From Vibrio rarus (lineage in GTDB: Bacteria; Pseudomonadota; Gammaproteobacteria; Enterobacterales; Vibrionaceae), in the NCBI RefSeq assembly GCF_024347075.1, contig NZ_AP024901.1:744001-808000 (forward strand): a stretch of 64,000 bases of DNA, given 5' to 3'. Of this stretch, positions 36,048 through 45,985 are shown one piece after another. The stretch's first letter is position 1. Each line of letters begins with the position of its first letter. The position numbers and the translations under genes are program-made. Below the pieces are notes generated by a model that worked only from the letters and a program-made list of their open reading frames with translations, was not told the origin of the DNA and did no database searches.

Positions 36048-37910
36048 TTAGAAGCGGTAATCAATACCTGCGTAGTAGCTACGTTCTGCGCCTTTGAAAT
36101 ACTCATCAGTGCTAAACGAGTTAGTGTCTTTAGCTGTCTCATAATCTTCATCAAGCAAGTTATTTACTTTGAATCTTGCATCTAGATTATCGGTAAAGCT
36201 GTATTTTAGTGCCAAGTCTACAGTGATGTAAGCGTCCATCATGTTAGGCGATGCTGCTGAGCTTTCAGGGCGTTCACCCACATAGTTTGCTATCAATGAT
36301 GTTTGCAGATCTTGCCAATTAGCCGTACCAATCCAAGAGTAATTTTGCTTTGCACGGTCTGCTAACTGAAAGCCCGTTTGTTTGTTTTTTGGATCTTTCC
36401 AATCCCCAGAAACGGTGTGGTGTATCAACCAAGTATCGAACTCAATACTGGCTTCTATACCTTTTATCTCTGCTTTATCTATGTTAGTGGGTTGCCAAAG
36501 GCCTGATGCGCTTGGAGCCCAAGCAATCATGTCTTTAATGTTGGTTTTATATAAGGAAATATTCCATGAGGACCAAGTTTGAAAACCTTGTAGAGTAAAT
36601 TCTGTCGATTCAGACGTTTCTGGTTTTAGGTTCGGATTTCCAGATGAATAAGGGTCGGCAGGCCAGTAAAGGTCATTAAATGTCGGAGCTCTATAGGCTG
36701 TGCCATGGCTTAATGATGCCGTGACAACATCAAATATATTTACCCCAGCGGCCAAGTTCCAAGTGGTGTTACTGCCATAGGAGCTGTCGTCGTCATTGCG
36801 GATGCTCGCTTCGATAATCACAGGGTCTAAGTTCAGTGAACTTGTGGCAAAAATACCTCGGTTATTTCTATCTGCTTTTGCATAGTTAGTGGTATTTGAG
36901 CCACCACGGTTAACGTCTTCTTGATAGTAATCAAGACCACCAGTCACATTTAAAAGGGAATTAATTTGATAGGAGTTAATCCAAGACACCGTATTTCGCT
37001 GAGCTTCTAACGTTGCCTCTGCGCGAGTCTTAGCCGCATCTCGAGTGCCTTGCGCATCATTGCTGCGACTGATTTGCAGTGAGGACTGAAAAGCATCAAG
37101 GGTGAAATTAAGACCACCGGTTACAGAGTAAAAATCTACGGCTGTTTCGTCTTTTGATGTGGAGGTGAGAAACTCGCTGCTACTGTTTTGGTTGTAACCA
37201 GAGAAGTTCGCGCTCCAGTTATCAGAAATATCATGTTGTAGGGAGCCAAACACCACTTGAGATTTATAGCCATAATCTTCACCTTTTGGAGATAAGGTGG
37301 AGATGGCATAGCCTTTAGAAGCTTCATTATTTACAACAAATGAGCCTCGAGTGCTTTCACTTATTTCTCCAGAACTACGGAAACCTTCAGAATGGTAGTA
37401 GTTACTGCCGCCCGTCAATGAGACTTCATGCACGTTATCTTGAGGTACGGTAGTGATGCTGATTACGCCACCTACCGCATCAGCGCCGTACACTGACGCC
37501 TTTGGTCCTCGCAGCACTTCAATTTTCTCAATGGCAAATGCTGGTATTAAACCGATTGAACCGCCACCTGATGTTGGCGAGTTGATTCGTACGCCGTCGA
37601 CAAGAATAAGAGTTTGAGCAGAAGTAGCACCGCGTAAGTAGATACTAGTGGCATTGCCTTTTGTGCCTAATTGTCTCACCTCTACACCCGGTAGTGTCTT
37701 GAGGACGTCTAGAGCACTATCGGCTTGAATCGCTTCGATATCTTGACGTTCAATGACACTGATATTGGCTAGAGTGGACGATATTGGCTGTGCAAAACGG
37801 TTTGCTGTGACGACCATAGTTTCATCAACGTCTGCTGAATCAACCTGTTGGGCAAGAATGGTTGGCGAGTACAGCGCAAAGATCGCTGTCGCTACAAGTG
37901 TTTTTTTCAT
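36048..37910 (-). CDS. btuB: TonB-dependent vitamin B12 receptor
   Basis: 620 residues. Signal peptide ending ILAQQ, TonB box DETMVVTA (about 28-35), plug domain (VEVRQLGTKGNATSIYLRG, ILVDGVRIN) and 22-strand barrel ending in the terminal phenylalanine YAGIDYRF. Cobalamin import identity rests on overall resemblance to BtuB and on the cobalamin riboswitch just upstream. No btuCDF in the window. Confidence 0.93.
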   Translation of the reverse strand: MKKTLVATAIFALYSPTILAQQVDSADVDETMVVTANRFAQPISSTLANISVIERQDIEAIQADSALDVLKTLPGVEVRQLGTKGNATSIYLRGATSAQTLILVDGVRINSPTSGGGSIGLIPAFAIEKIEVLRGPKASVYGADAVGGVISITTVPQDNVHEVSLTGGSNYYHSEGFRSSGEISESTRGSFVVNNEASKGYAISTLSPKGEDYGYKSQVVFGSLQHDISDNWSANFSGYNQNSSSEFLTSTSKDETAVDFYSVTGGLNFTLDAFQSSLQISRSNDAQGTRDAAKTRAEATLEAQRNTVSWINSYQINSLLNVTGGLDYYQEDVNRGGSNTTNYAKADRNNRGIFATSSLNLDPVIIEASIRNDDDSSYGSNTTWNLAAGVNIFDVVTASLSHGTAYRAPTFNDLYWPADPYSSGNPNLKPETSESTEFTLQGFQTWSSWNISLYKTNIKDMIAWAPSASGLWQPTNIDKAEIKGIEASIEFDTWLIHHTVSGDWKDPKNKQTGFQLADRAKQNYSWIGTANWQDLQTSLIANYVGERPESSAASPNMMDAYITVDLALKYSFTDNLDARFKVNNLLDEDYETAKDTNSFSTDEYFKGAERSYYAGIDYRF

Positions 37911-37920
37911 GTTAAGTCCT

Positions 37921-38100
37921 AATACGCGTAGTGATAAAGGCGCCTATATTGACGCTCTTTCTTACTGGCAGGTAATCGGACTGATGAGTAGCGTAAAGTT
38001 TGCTCTCAAATACCGTTGCGCGTCAGCTTTGGATTCACACCAAATTCCCTTTTAAGTCTGAAACCTCGGGTTTCATGACACCAGCGAAAGGGATTCTATA
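37921..38100 (-). promoter_or_regulatory. Cobalamin riboswitch of btuB
   Basis: In the leader of btuB, read leftwards: GGGAATTTGGTGTGAATCC and CTGACGCGCAACGGTA (conserved P3-P5 core elements), then the B12 box CAGTCCGATTACCTGCC. These are the signature elements of the AdoCbl riboswitch. Expected effect: cobalamin binding turns btuB expression off. Confidence 0.9.
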
Positions 38101-38279
38101 GTCTGCTACAGAGGGTGTCTAGATATTAAATTTAATTGTTAAATTATTTTAATGTTATTGTTGGGTGCTTGTAATCACAATTCTCTTATTTAGGTTTTCT
38201 AATTCTTTGCTTTGCCTTGTGCCGCTATGTAGGATTGTGGGCAAATAAATGGCGGTTTTTATAGAGCTGAGGAAAAGCA

Positions 38280-41200
38280 ATGTTTACGGCATCTAGTGTT
38301 TTAAGTTCCGACTTCATTAATCAACCTAAAGACGTTTTATGGTCGAATATTTCTCCTATGTATATGGTAGATGAGTCGAGCTGGTTAAATGAATTGTTAG
38401 AATTAGCGACGCCTTCAAAAGCAGAGAAAGAACGCATAAAAAGGCAAACTACGTGGTTAATTGAAGCTATTCGTAAGGATAAGCGGTCAATTCAGATGAT
38501 AGATGCATTACTGCTAGAATACAGTTTAGATACCCAAGAAGGGATTTTATTGATGTGTTTAGCAGAAGCACTGATGCGAATTCCTGATACTGAAACGGCC
38601 GATGCCTTAATAAAAGATAAGCTAACCGTTGCAGATTGGAAGTCCCATTTAAGCCAGTCGGATTCCGTATTTGTTAATGCCTCTACGTGGGGGTTGATGC
38701 TGACTGGTAAAGTAGTGGGCATTAACAAAACTGAAACAACCAGTCCGAGTTCTGCTATCTCAACGTTAATGAATAAAATGTCAGAACCGGTGATCCGCAA
38801 GGCAATGCATCAGGCTATGAAGGTGATGGGGCATCAGTTTGTGTTAGGGCGCAATATTGTAGAGGCGCAAAAAAACGGCGCGGCATTACGCAAGCAAGGC
38901 TTTACTCACTCTTTTGATATGTTGGGTGAGGCGGCATTAACCGCTGACGATGCCGCTAAGTATTTTAATGACTATTTACTGGCGATAGAGTCAGTAGGCA
39001 GCAATAACCTGGCTAAGAAAACCGCTACAAAAGCGTGTCATCACCCAGCGCCATCCATTTCCATTAAATTATCTGCTTTACATCCGCGCTATGAAGTGGC
39101 TAACCAACAACGTGTGTTAACGGAACTGCATGATACTTTGCTCAAATTACTGTCTAGGGCAATAGCGTTAGATGTGGCTATTACTATTGATGCAGAAGAG
39201 GCTGACCGTTTAGAGCTCTCTCTTAAGTTATTTGAAAAAGTGTATAACAATGAACAAGTAAAAGGTTGGGGCAAGTTTGGTTTAGTGATTCAAGCCTACT
39301 CGAAACGCTGTTTGCCAGTGTTGGTATGGGTGAATGCGTTGGCGAAAGAGCAAGGAGATATCATTCCATTGCGTTTGGTGAAAGGAGCGTATTGGGATAG
39401 TGAAATTAAATGGTCTCAACAGGGAGGGTACGCTAACTACCCTGTATTTACGCGTAAAGAAGCCACTGATATGTCTTACTTGGCTTGTGCTCGTTTTTTG
39501 TTAAGCGAAGGAGTACGAGGCAATATTTTCCCTCAATTTGCCAGTCACAATGCTCATACAGTGACGGCGATTGCTGAAATGGCTGAGCATTCAGATTACG
39601 AGTTTCAGCGTCTACATGGCATGGGTGACTCCCTTTATCATCATGTAATGGAGAAATACGCGCAGCCTGTGCGTATTTATGCTCCTGTAGGGAGCCATAA
39701 AGATCTTCTTCCTTATTTGGTGCGCCGCCTTCTGGAAAACGGTGCCAACAGTTCTTTCGTGCATAGATTAGTGGATGCCCGTTGCCCCGTTGAGTCATTA
39801 ACCCATCATCCGGTGGATACGCTTTTAGCTAATAACACCTTGCATAACGATCACATTCCATTACCGCCACATATTTTTGACCAGCGAGCTAACTCGATGG
39901 GGATCAATATTGATGTAGATAGTGAGCTTGAGCCGTTTGACCGTCAAGTGAAAGGCTTTCTAAGTAAGCAGTGGGTAGGGGGTTCGATCATTAATGGCGA
40001 GCTTATCGACGGAACTATGATCAAGGCTGTGAAGGTGTTTGCCCCGTTTGATCGTGAGCAAGTCGTCGGTAAGATCAGTTTTGCACACCTTGATCATGTT
40101 TCCAAGGCAGTCTCTGTTGCTCAATCAGGTCTGGATACGTGGAGAAACGCGCCACTGACGCGCCGCGCTCAGTGCTTGTATACCTTAGCGGATAAGCTTG
40201 AGGAGAATTTACCGGAGTTAGTCGCTTTATGTCATATGGAAGCGGGTAAAACCATCCACGATTGTATTGATGAGGTGCGTGAGGCGGTGGATTTTTGCCG
40301 TTACTATGCCGATATGGCTAATGAACTTGGTCCTGAGTCAATACAAGGTTTTGATGGAAATTTGCAATGGTGTGAGCGGCATGGGCAGGGAGTGTTTGTT
40401 TGTATCAGCCCGTGGAACTTTCCATTAGCTATTTTCTTAGGCCAAATCACCGCAGCCTTGGTGGCAGGGAATACTGTGGTTGCTAAACCTGCAGAACAAA
40501 CGAGTCTTATTGCCACCCGCACGGTTGAAATTATGTTGCAGTGCGGGTTCCCTGCGAACGTTATCCAACTGGTTACCGGGCGCGGCGCTGAGGTGGGTGC
40601 TGCGTTAACTTCTCATCCTGCCATTGCCGGGGTGGCTTTTACCGGTTCAACGGCAACGGCACATCGCATTAATTTGTCTTTAGCTGAACGTGATAGTCAA
40701 CCTGTGCCATTTATTGCTGAAACGGGCGGACAAAATGCGATGATTGTGGATTCTACCGCTCTGCCTGAGCAGGTAGTGAGAGATGTGGTGCGAAGTGCGT
40801 TTGCTTCTGCTGGACAACGCTGCTCTGCGTTACGTGTCTTGTTTGTACAAAAAGACATTGCCCCGAGGATCATGGCTTTGATCCAAGGTGCAATGCAAGA
40901 GTTAAACGTTGGGGTGCCTTATTTACACAGTACCGATGTGGGGCCTGTTATTGATGAAGCTGCACAACAAAAGCTTTTACAACATATTGAAAAAATGCGG
41001 AAAACAGAAAAAGTTATTGCGCAAGTTAGTATCAGTGATGAGTGTCAAAAAGGGGTGTTTGTTGCGCCAACAGCCATCGAAATCAGTGATATTTCCTTAT
41101 TAGAAGAAGAGCAATTTGGTCCAATAATGCACATTGTGCAATTTAGTGCTAATGAGTTGGCTGAAGTGGTGGAAAAAATCAATGCCACCGGTTTTGGGTT

Positions 41201-41468
41201 AACTATGGGGATTCACTCTCGTAACGAAACCACTTATCGTTGGATTGAACAAAATGCTCGCGTGGGTAACTGTTATATCAATCGAGATCAGGTGGGGGCA
41301 GTGGTTGGGGTTCAGCCGTTTGGTGGACAGGGCCTTTCTGGAACAGGTCCGAAAGCGGGAGGTCCTCATTATTTGTATCGATTTACACAGCATGTGTGTC
41401 GTGAACGCCATACATCTACCACGACTTTAGAGTCGCATTTCTCAGAAACGGATGATCAAGGAGTATAA
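38280..41468 (+). CDS. putA: Bifunctional proline dehydrogenase / P5C dehydrogenase
   Basis: 1062 residues. Oxidises proline to glutamate in two steps with substrate channelling, at the inner membrane. FAD-binding PRODH barrel at about 180-520 (VKGAYWDSEIKWSQQGGYANYPVF in parts), NAD-dependent aldehyde dehydrogenase at about 570-1040 with catalytic Cys848 (GQRCSALR). It lacks the N-terminal ribbon-helix-helix DNA-binding domain of E. coli PutA, so it should not repress itself. Followed two bases later by a short ALDH-like gene. A putP transporter, usually close, is not in the window. Confidence 0.95.
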   Translation: MFTASSVLSSDFINQPKDVLWSNISPMYMVDESSWLNELLELATPSKAEKERIKRQTTWLIEAIRKDKRSIQMIDALLLEYSLDTQEGILLMCLAEALMRIPDTETADALIKDKLTVADWKSHLSQSDSVFVNASTWGLMLTGKVVGINKTETTSPSSAISTLMNKMSEPVIRKAMHQAMKVMGHQFVLGRNIVEAQKNGAALRKQGFTHSFDMLGEAALTADDAAKYFNDYLLAIESVGSNNLAKKTATKACHHPAPSISIKLSALHPRYEVANQQRVLTELHDTLLKLLSRAIALDVAITIDAEEADRLELSLKLFEKVYNNEQVKGWGKFGLVIQAYSKRCLPVLVWVNALAKEQGDIIPLRLVKGAYWDSEIKWSQQGGYANYPVFTRKEATDMSYLACARFLLSEGVRGNIFPQFASHNAHTVTAIAEMAEHSDYEFQRLHGMGDSLYHHVMEKYAQPVRIYAPVGSHKDLLPYLVRRLLENGANSSFVHRLVDARCPVESLTHHPVDTLLANNTLHNDHIPLPPHIFDQRANSMGINIDVDSELEPFDRQVKGFLSKQWVGGSIINGELIDGTMIKAVKVFAPFDREQVVGKISFAHLDHVSKAVSVAQSGLDTWRNAPLTRRAQCLYTLADKLEENLPELVALCHMEAGKTIHDCIDEVREAVDFCRYYADMANELGPESIQGFDGNLQWCERHGQGVFVCISPWNFPLAIFLGQITAALVAGNTVVAKPAEQTSLIATRTVEIMLQCGFPANVIQLVTGRGAEVGAALTSHPAIAGVAFTGSTATAHRINLSLAERDSQPVPFIAETGGQNAMIVDSTALPEQVVRDVVRSAFASAGQRCSALRVLFVQKDIAPRIMALIQGAMQELNVGVPYLHSTDVGPVIDEAAQQKLLQHIEKMRKTEKVIAQVSISDECQKGVFVAPTAIEISDISLLEEEQFGPIMHIVQFSANELAEVVEKINATGFGLTMGIHSRNETTYRWIEQNARVGNCYINRDQVGAVVGVQPFGGQGLSGTGPKAGGPHYLYRFTQHVCRERHTSTTTLESHFSETDDQGV

Positions 41469-41470
41469 CA

Positions 41471-42166
41471 ATGAAAAATGCATCAATTTGTTTTTCAGAA
41501 GCGCAACAGGCGTGGGCGCTGTGGAATCTAGTGCCTTATGCGACTCGCTATCAATACATTGAAACGGCAACCAATCAATTGCCTTTGCAGGGTGTAAAGA
41601 AACCGTTAGCTTTTCATCATAAACACTGTGCGCAGTTATTGAGTGAGTCACAATTAATGCCAGGCCCTACGGGGGAGACGAATGAGTTGTATACGGCAGG
41701 TCGCGGGGTTGCGCTCATTATTGCTGATCGGTCTGTTGATCTTGAGGTGGCTAACGCTTTTTATGCACAGTTGCTGGTGGCTTTGCTTTCGGGAAATACG
41801 GTGTTGGTGTGCGTACAAGACAGTGAACTCGCTTTGCAAACACAGGCCCTTATAGCCGCTTTATCATTACCTGTGGGGGTATTGAATTTGATTGAGTATG
41901 ATCAGTACCCACAGTTATTAGCTAATGATATTCGAGTCACTGCGGTTGTGGGAGAGCTGGGGATAGTACAGCAGGTTAATCGTGCCTTAGCGGTAAAATC
42001 AGGGGCCATTTGCCCGTTGATTATGGAAACGCAACTGAGCAAAATGCCGGTAGCGCAAGATCCTAAATTGGTGCTTCGTTATATAACTGAACGCACGTGC
42101 TCTACAAATATTACCGCTGTAGGGGGAAATGCGACCTTGCTTGAATTGGGCAGTGCGCAGCATTAA
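41471..42166 (+). CDS. Short aldehyde-dehydrogenase-like accessory protein beside putA
   Basis: 231 residues, two bases after putA with AAGGAG. It resembles only the N-terminal NAD-binding half of an aldehyde dehydrogenase (AGRGVALIIADRS, LLVALLSGNTVLVCVQDS), and has no catalytic Cys/Glu region, so it is unlikely to be an enzyme alone. Vibrio put clusters often carry such a gene annotated P5C dehydrogenase. It may be a partner of PutA or a decaying duplicate; I cannot choose. Confidence 0.75.
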   Translation: MKNASICFSEAQQAWALWNLVPYATRYQYIETATNQLPLQGVKKPLAFHHKHCAQLLSESQLMPGPTGETNELYTAGRGVALIIADRSVDLEVANAFYAQLLVALLSGNTVLVCVQDSELALQTQALIAALSLPVGVLNLIEYDQYPQLLANDIRVTAVVGELGIVQQVNRALAVKSGAICPLIMETQLSKMPVAQDPKLVLRYITERTCSTNITAVGGNATLLELGSAQH

Positions 42167-42258
42167 TCTGTGTGGGAGATCCACAAGTGTCGGTAAATAA
42201 AGGATCGTTTTTTCTACGTTGTTTTGAATAACAATCTTGTTGTGGCTGGCATTAAATG

Positions 42259-42297
42259 AATACCGAGTTGAAACCTTTGGCTTCACTCGGTATTTTT
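42259..42297 (+). terminator. Terminator of the put operon
   Basis: AATACCGAGTTGAA and TTCACTCGGTATTTTT form a hairpin with a T tract, about 95 bases after the short ALDH-like gene. Confidence 0.8.
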
Positions 42298-42327
42298 GTT
42301 TGAAGATTTTATAATTGGGAATGAAGT

Positions 42328-43428
42328 ATGCAAGGGGATTGTACAGGTAAGTATTCACTCGTGGTGCAAGGAGGAGGACAAAAAGGGGCGTTTGCCGCGG
42401 GCGTATTGGATACGTTTATTGCTGCCGAATATGACCCTTTTTCTTTGTATCTTGGCACATCTGCTGGGGCGTTAAATGTGTCATCTTTTGTGACTAAGCA
42501 ACCAGGGCTGGGTTTAGATTTTATCCTTAATTACACCACCAACAATCGTTTCTTCGATTTCAATAGATTGGTTAATAAGAAGCAAGTTGCCATGGATCTG
42601 GATTGGGCTTTTCAGTTTGTGCATAGCGGTGAATTCCCACTGGATATTAAACGAGGAGCAATAAACTTAGGGCAAGAAAAACAGGCGTTAGCTTGTGTGA
42701 CCCATGTTGAGGAGATGAAAGATTACTACTACCCTATTTTTTCTGAGCATTGGTATGACGTGTTGCGAGCGACCTGTGCCATTCCTATGTTATATCATCA
42801 AGAGATAGAAATTGATGGCGCTAAGTGGGTAGATGGCGGTGTCACTGCTACTATCCCTGTGCATGAGGCTTATCGACGCGGCGCATGCAATATGGTGGTG
42901 ATTACAACAGAACCCATTATTGAAGCGAAGACCACACAGTCGCAGGCGTTATCTGCAGAACCTTTGGAAAAATTAAAGCTAGAACTGGCTCGAGGAATAG
43001 AACCTTATATTAATCGTTTTAGCCCTTTAGCGAAAAATGACCGGATGAAGCAACTAAGCGATGTGTTTTTAACTCGAGTGAGCCAATTAAAACAGCAGCA
43101 TCAATTTCCTACGTTGGACTCATTACCTAAAAATTGGTTGCCAGATATGGATAAGTTGAGTGAAATGCTGATCCATCATTCACAAAGGCTCAATCTTAAA
43201 GCGCATACGCCACGCTCAATGGAAATGCTTTTTTCTCATTATTTGAATCATTCTAGTATTGCTGAGTTTATGAATCAGCCTCCAGAAGGGGTGAATATTT
43301 GGGAAATTTCACCGTCGCGCCCATTGAATAGCAGCGGTTTGATGAGTCATAAAGATGACATCTTTGGTGACTATGAAATCGGAGTGTTGGCTGGTAAAGA
43401 TTTTTTATCAAATCGGCAAGATCTGTAG
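42328..43428 (+). CDS. Patatin-like phospholipase
   Basis: 366 residues. Oxyanion motif GGGQKGAFAAG (about 16-26), nucleophile Ser in GTSAG (about 49-53) and DGG (about 170-172): the complete patatin catalytic set, arranged as in YjjU/RssA-type bacterial lipases. No signal peptide, so intracellular lipid hydrolysis is expected. Followed by the fetB remnant. Confidence 0.92.
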   Translation: MQGDCTGKYSLVVQGGGQKGAFAAGVLDTFIAAEYDPFSLYLGTSAGALNVSSFVTKQPGLGLDFILNYTTNNRFFDFNRLVNKKQVAMDLDWAFQFVHSGEFPLDIKRGAINLGQEKQALACVTHVEEMKDYYYPIFSEHWYDVLRATCAIPMLYHQEIEIDGAKWVDGGVTATIPVHEAYRRGACNMVVITTEPIIEAKTTQSQALSAEPLEKLKLELARGIEPYINRFSPLAKNDRMKQLSDVFLTRVSQLKQQHQFPTLDSLPKNWLPDMDKLSEMLIHHSQRLNLKAHTPRSMEMLFSHYLNHSSIAEFMNQPPEGVNIWEISPSRPLNSSGLMSHKDDIFGDYEIGVLAGKDFLSNRQDL

Positions 43429-43457
43429 CGCACTTTTTTCTCTAAACGGTTGATACT

Positions 43458-44414
43458 ATGCAACCTTCTCATGATATCAATAGCGTGCTCTTGGGGGCAT
43501 TTTCGCTACTTCTTGTTATTCCTTTTGTGATTAATCGGTTTTATAAACGGGAATTAGGGCAGGAGATGGTTATCGCTGTAGTGAGAATGGCTGTCCAGTT
43601 ATTGCTGGTTGGGGTTTATCTTGAGTTCGTTTCCATGTCAATAACTTATGGATAAATTTGGCTTGGATAGCTGTGATGCTTACGGTGGGATCCAGTGCGA
43701 TAGTCGGTAAGGCTAAGTTACCTCGACGAGCATTGTTTTTTCCGGTATTTAGTGGCTTAACCGTTGGTTTAGCGCCAGTTGTTATCATCTTATGTTGGTT
43801 AGTGATTCAACCGACACCGATTTATACTAATCACACTAAGTAAGTGTTCAGAAATAGCGCAGGAAAAATGCTCGAAAACAAGGCAGAATTTTTCGATAAG
43901 TCGTTATTCTACAATCAAAAATTCTAACGCAGTTATCGAGTATTTTAACAAGCTAGAATGATCAGTTATTTAGTACGATTGGTATTACAATGCGCAATAT
44001 ATGATCCCTTTAGCGGGGATGCTTTTGGGCAATAGTTTGAGTGGAAATATTGTCGCATTACAAAATTTATACAGTGCTTTCGAGCAGCAGCAGGCTGAAT
44101 ATGAAGCGGCGATAGCTTTAGGCGCATCCCCTTCTTATGCTACTTTGCCATTTGTCAGAGTGGCAATGCAAAAGGCTTTTGCGCCTATCTTAGCATCGAT
44201 GGCAACCACCGGATTAGTGACATTACCAAGAATGATGACAGGACAAATTTTAGGTGGTGCGTCACCTATGGTCGCCATAAAATATCAGATCATGATATTG
44301 ATAGCGATATTTGTAATGATGAGTCTATTTGTCACATTAACTTTACACTTAAGCCTACATCGTTCGATTGACCAACAGGCGAGAATTATTGTGCGTTTAA
44401 TCAAAAAAGAATAA
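43458..44414 (+). pseudogene. fetB: fetB (YbbM/UPF0014) permease, broken by a frameshift and a MITE
   Basis: Three pieces of one FetB-like iron-export permease: 43458-43655 (MQPSHDINSVLLGAFSLLLV; ends with TAA after a frameshift near 43640), the +1-shifted continuation from about 43640 (NNLWINLAWIAVMLTVGSSA to PTPIY at 43823) and 43986-44414 (NAQYMIPLAGMLLGNSLSG to the stop). Copy 4 of the MITE lies between the second and third. Removing it with one TTA repeat restores the frame at the joint. The fetA ATPase partner is absent. Not functional as it stands. Confidence 0.92.
43825..43984 (+). mobile_element. MITE-like element, copy 4, inserted in fetB
   Basis: TACTAATC...GATTGGTA ends, flanked on both sides by TTA (43822-43824 and 43985-43987 region). 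Nearly identical to copy 1 over its whole length. Disrupts the permease reading frame. Confidence 0.9.
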
Positions 44415-44487
44415 GGATAAGATATTTACGTAAATGTGCCCGACATGAAAGAGTCACATTTTACGCAAAATACCTTTATTCAGCGGC

Positions 44488-44718
44488 TTATTCTTGGTTT
44501 TGGCGCTCGGCTGCTTTTCGTTTATTACGTTCAATTTGATTTTGAATAAAACTGACGAGTTCTTTTTCACCCCAAGCCTGCGCTTGCGCTTCACTCTCAA
44601 AGCCCATTTCACGCTTAGAAACGGTCGTTCTGCGTGATGAAACTTGGCGAACAATCTCAGCGCACCAACCATTGCGTTTTTCAATGGTGCGAACGGTAAA
44701 CTTTTTGTTATCAGACAT
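44488..44718 (-). CDS. Small DUF3622-like protein
   Basis: 76 residues from the ATG complementary to 44716-44718, preceded by AGGAAAA; upstream in-frame ATG codons have no ribosome site. The sequence KKFTVRTIEKRNGWCAEIVR and KREMGFESEAQAQAWGEKEL matches what I know of vibrio DUF3622. Function unknown; charged and soluble. Confidence 0.8.
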   Translation of the reverse strand: MSDNKKFTVRTIEKRNGWCAEIVRQVSSRRTTVSKREMGFESEAQAQAWGEKELVSFIQNQIERNKRKAAERQNQE

Positions 44719-44847
44719 AAATATTTTCCTAAAAAGCGATGAAGTACATGCAATCAGTACAGTGATACACATACCAATAGCCCGCCATTAAAACATAGTC
44801 ACACACGTTATTGTAACTATTTATCCCTCAACCAAGCCCCCGAAACC

Positions 44848-44997
44848 CACATAATCCAGCCACCCATACTAAATAGCACGATTCTGTCTCATCAACTAAA
44901 CTATTAGCAGTGATAAATGCAGCACATAATCCAGCCACCCATACTAAATAGCACGATTCTGTCTCATCAACTAAACTATTAGCAGTGATAAATGCAG
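44848..44997. repeat. Two tandem 75-bp repeats upstream of RAYT copy 2
   Basis: 44848-44922 and 44923-44997 are identical. Each has ATAATCCAGCCACCCATACT, i.e. ATGGGTGGCTGGATTAT on the other strand, the same core as in the repeats at the first RAYT. The RAYT start codon is ten bases beyond the end. Confidence 0.9.
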
Positions 44998-45007
44998 GAG
45001 CCCCACT

Positions 45008-45985
45008 ATGGCCACACCTCGCAGAGCTCAAATTAGTGTTGAAGATACGCCTTACTACCATTGTTGTAGTCGCGTGGTAAGGCGCGCTTTTCTTTGTGGT
45101 CATGACCCCTATTCAGGCAAAAGTTATGACCATAGGCGCGATTGGGTTGCCTCTCTTCTTGTGAAGCTCAACTCCGTATTTGCTATTGATGTCGCAGCAT
45201 TTGCTGTCATGTCCAATCACTTACATGTTGTCTTACGCATTGATATCGATACGGCCAATAATTGGAGTGATAGAGAGGTTGTTGAGCAGTGGCATCAACT
45301 GTTTAAAGGGGATGAATTGACGCTAAAATTTGTACGTGGTGACGTCATTGATGCCAATGAAGTCGCATCTCTAAAGCATGCCATTGCGATTTATCGCAGT
45401 CGCTTATGCGACATCAGTTGGTTTATGCGTTGTCTTAATGAGCCTATTGCACGTCAAGCAAATCAAGAAGATAACTGCACAGGTCGGTTTTGGGAAGGAC
45501 GGTTTAAATCTCAAGCACTGCTGGATGATGCGGCACTTATTACGTGTATGGCGTATGTGGACTTAAACCCGATCCGAGCAAAGGTCGCCACATCTTTAGA
45601 GCAGTCCAATCACACGAGTATTCAGCAACGTATTCAGTCAGCCTTAAAGGGAGAGCAACCGGTATCTTTGTTACCTTTAATAGGCCATGAGCGTGAAAAT
45701 CAGCCCAAAGGCATAGCGTTTTCGCTAAATGACTATTTAGCATTAGTGGATGAAACAGGGCGGATTATTCGTCATGACAAACGAGGCGCTATCAGTGAGC
45801 ACAGCGAGCAACTGCTGACGAAGCTAAATATTGACCATGAGAATTGGCTGAAGCTGATTACTGAGTTTGGCCATTTGTTCCACGGCCCTGTGGGAAGCCT
45901 TGCAGAATTAACCTGTTACTGTGAGCACTTACAAAAACGGCGACGGCATTTTTCTGCATGTTGTCGGCACTTGCAAGTAAGTTAG
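45008..45985 (+). CDS. RAYT-like Y1 transposase, copy 2
   Basis: 325 residues, same length as copy 1 and closely similar over its whole length (QISVEDTPYYHCCSRVVRRA, HUH motif HLHVVLR, YVDLNPIRAK). In contrast to copy 1 it has Arg at the end of HLHVVLR. CAGGAG precedes the ATG. Opposite strand to copy 1, 33 kb away. A repeat core ATGGGTGGCTTGATAA is found after it, near 46180. Confidence 0.88.
   Translation: MATPRRAQISVEDTPYYHCCSRVVRRAFLCGHDPYSGKSYDHRRDWVASLLVKLNSVFAIDVAAFAVMSNHLHVVLRIDIDTANNWSDREVVEQWHQLFKGDELTLKFVRGDVIDANEVASLKHAIAIYRSRLCDISWFMRCLNEPIARQANQEDNCTGRFWEGRFKSQALLDDAALITCMAYVDLNPIRAKVATSLEQSNHTSIQQRIQSALKGEQPVSLLPLIGHERENQPKGIAFSLNDYLALVDETGRIIRHDKRGAISEHSEQLLTKLNIDHENWLKLITEFGHLFHGPVGSLAELTCYCEHLQKRRRHFSACCRHLQVS

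Noticed and set aside
44828..45103. 91-codon frame with a repeated peptide (ITANSLVDETESCYLV)
   Set aside because: The repeat in the peptide is only a translation of the 75-bp DNA repeat, and the frame overlaps the RAYT start on the other strand.
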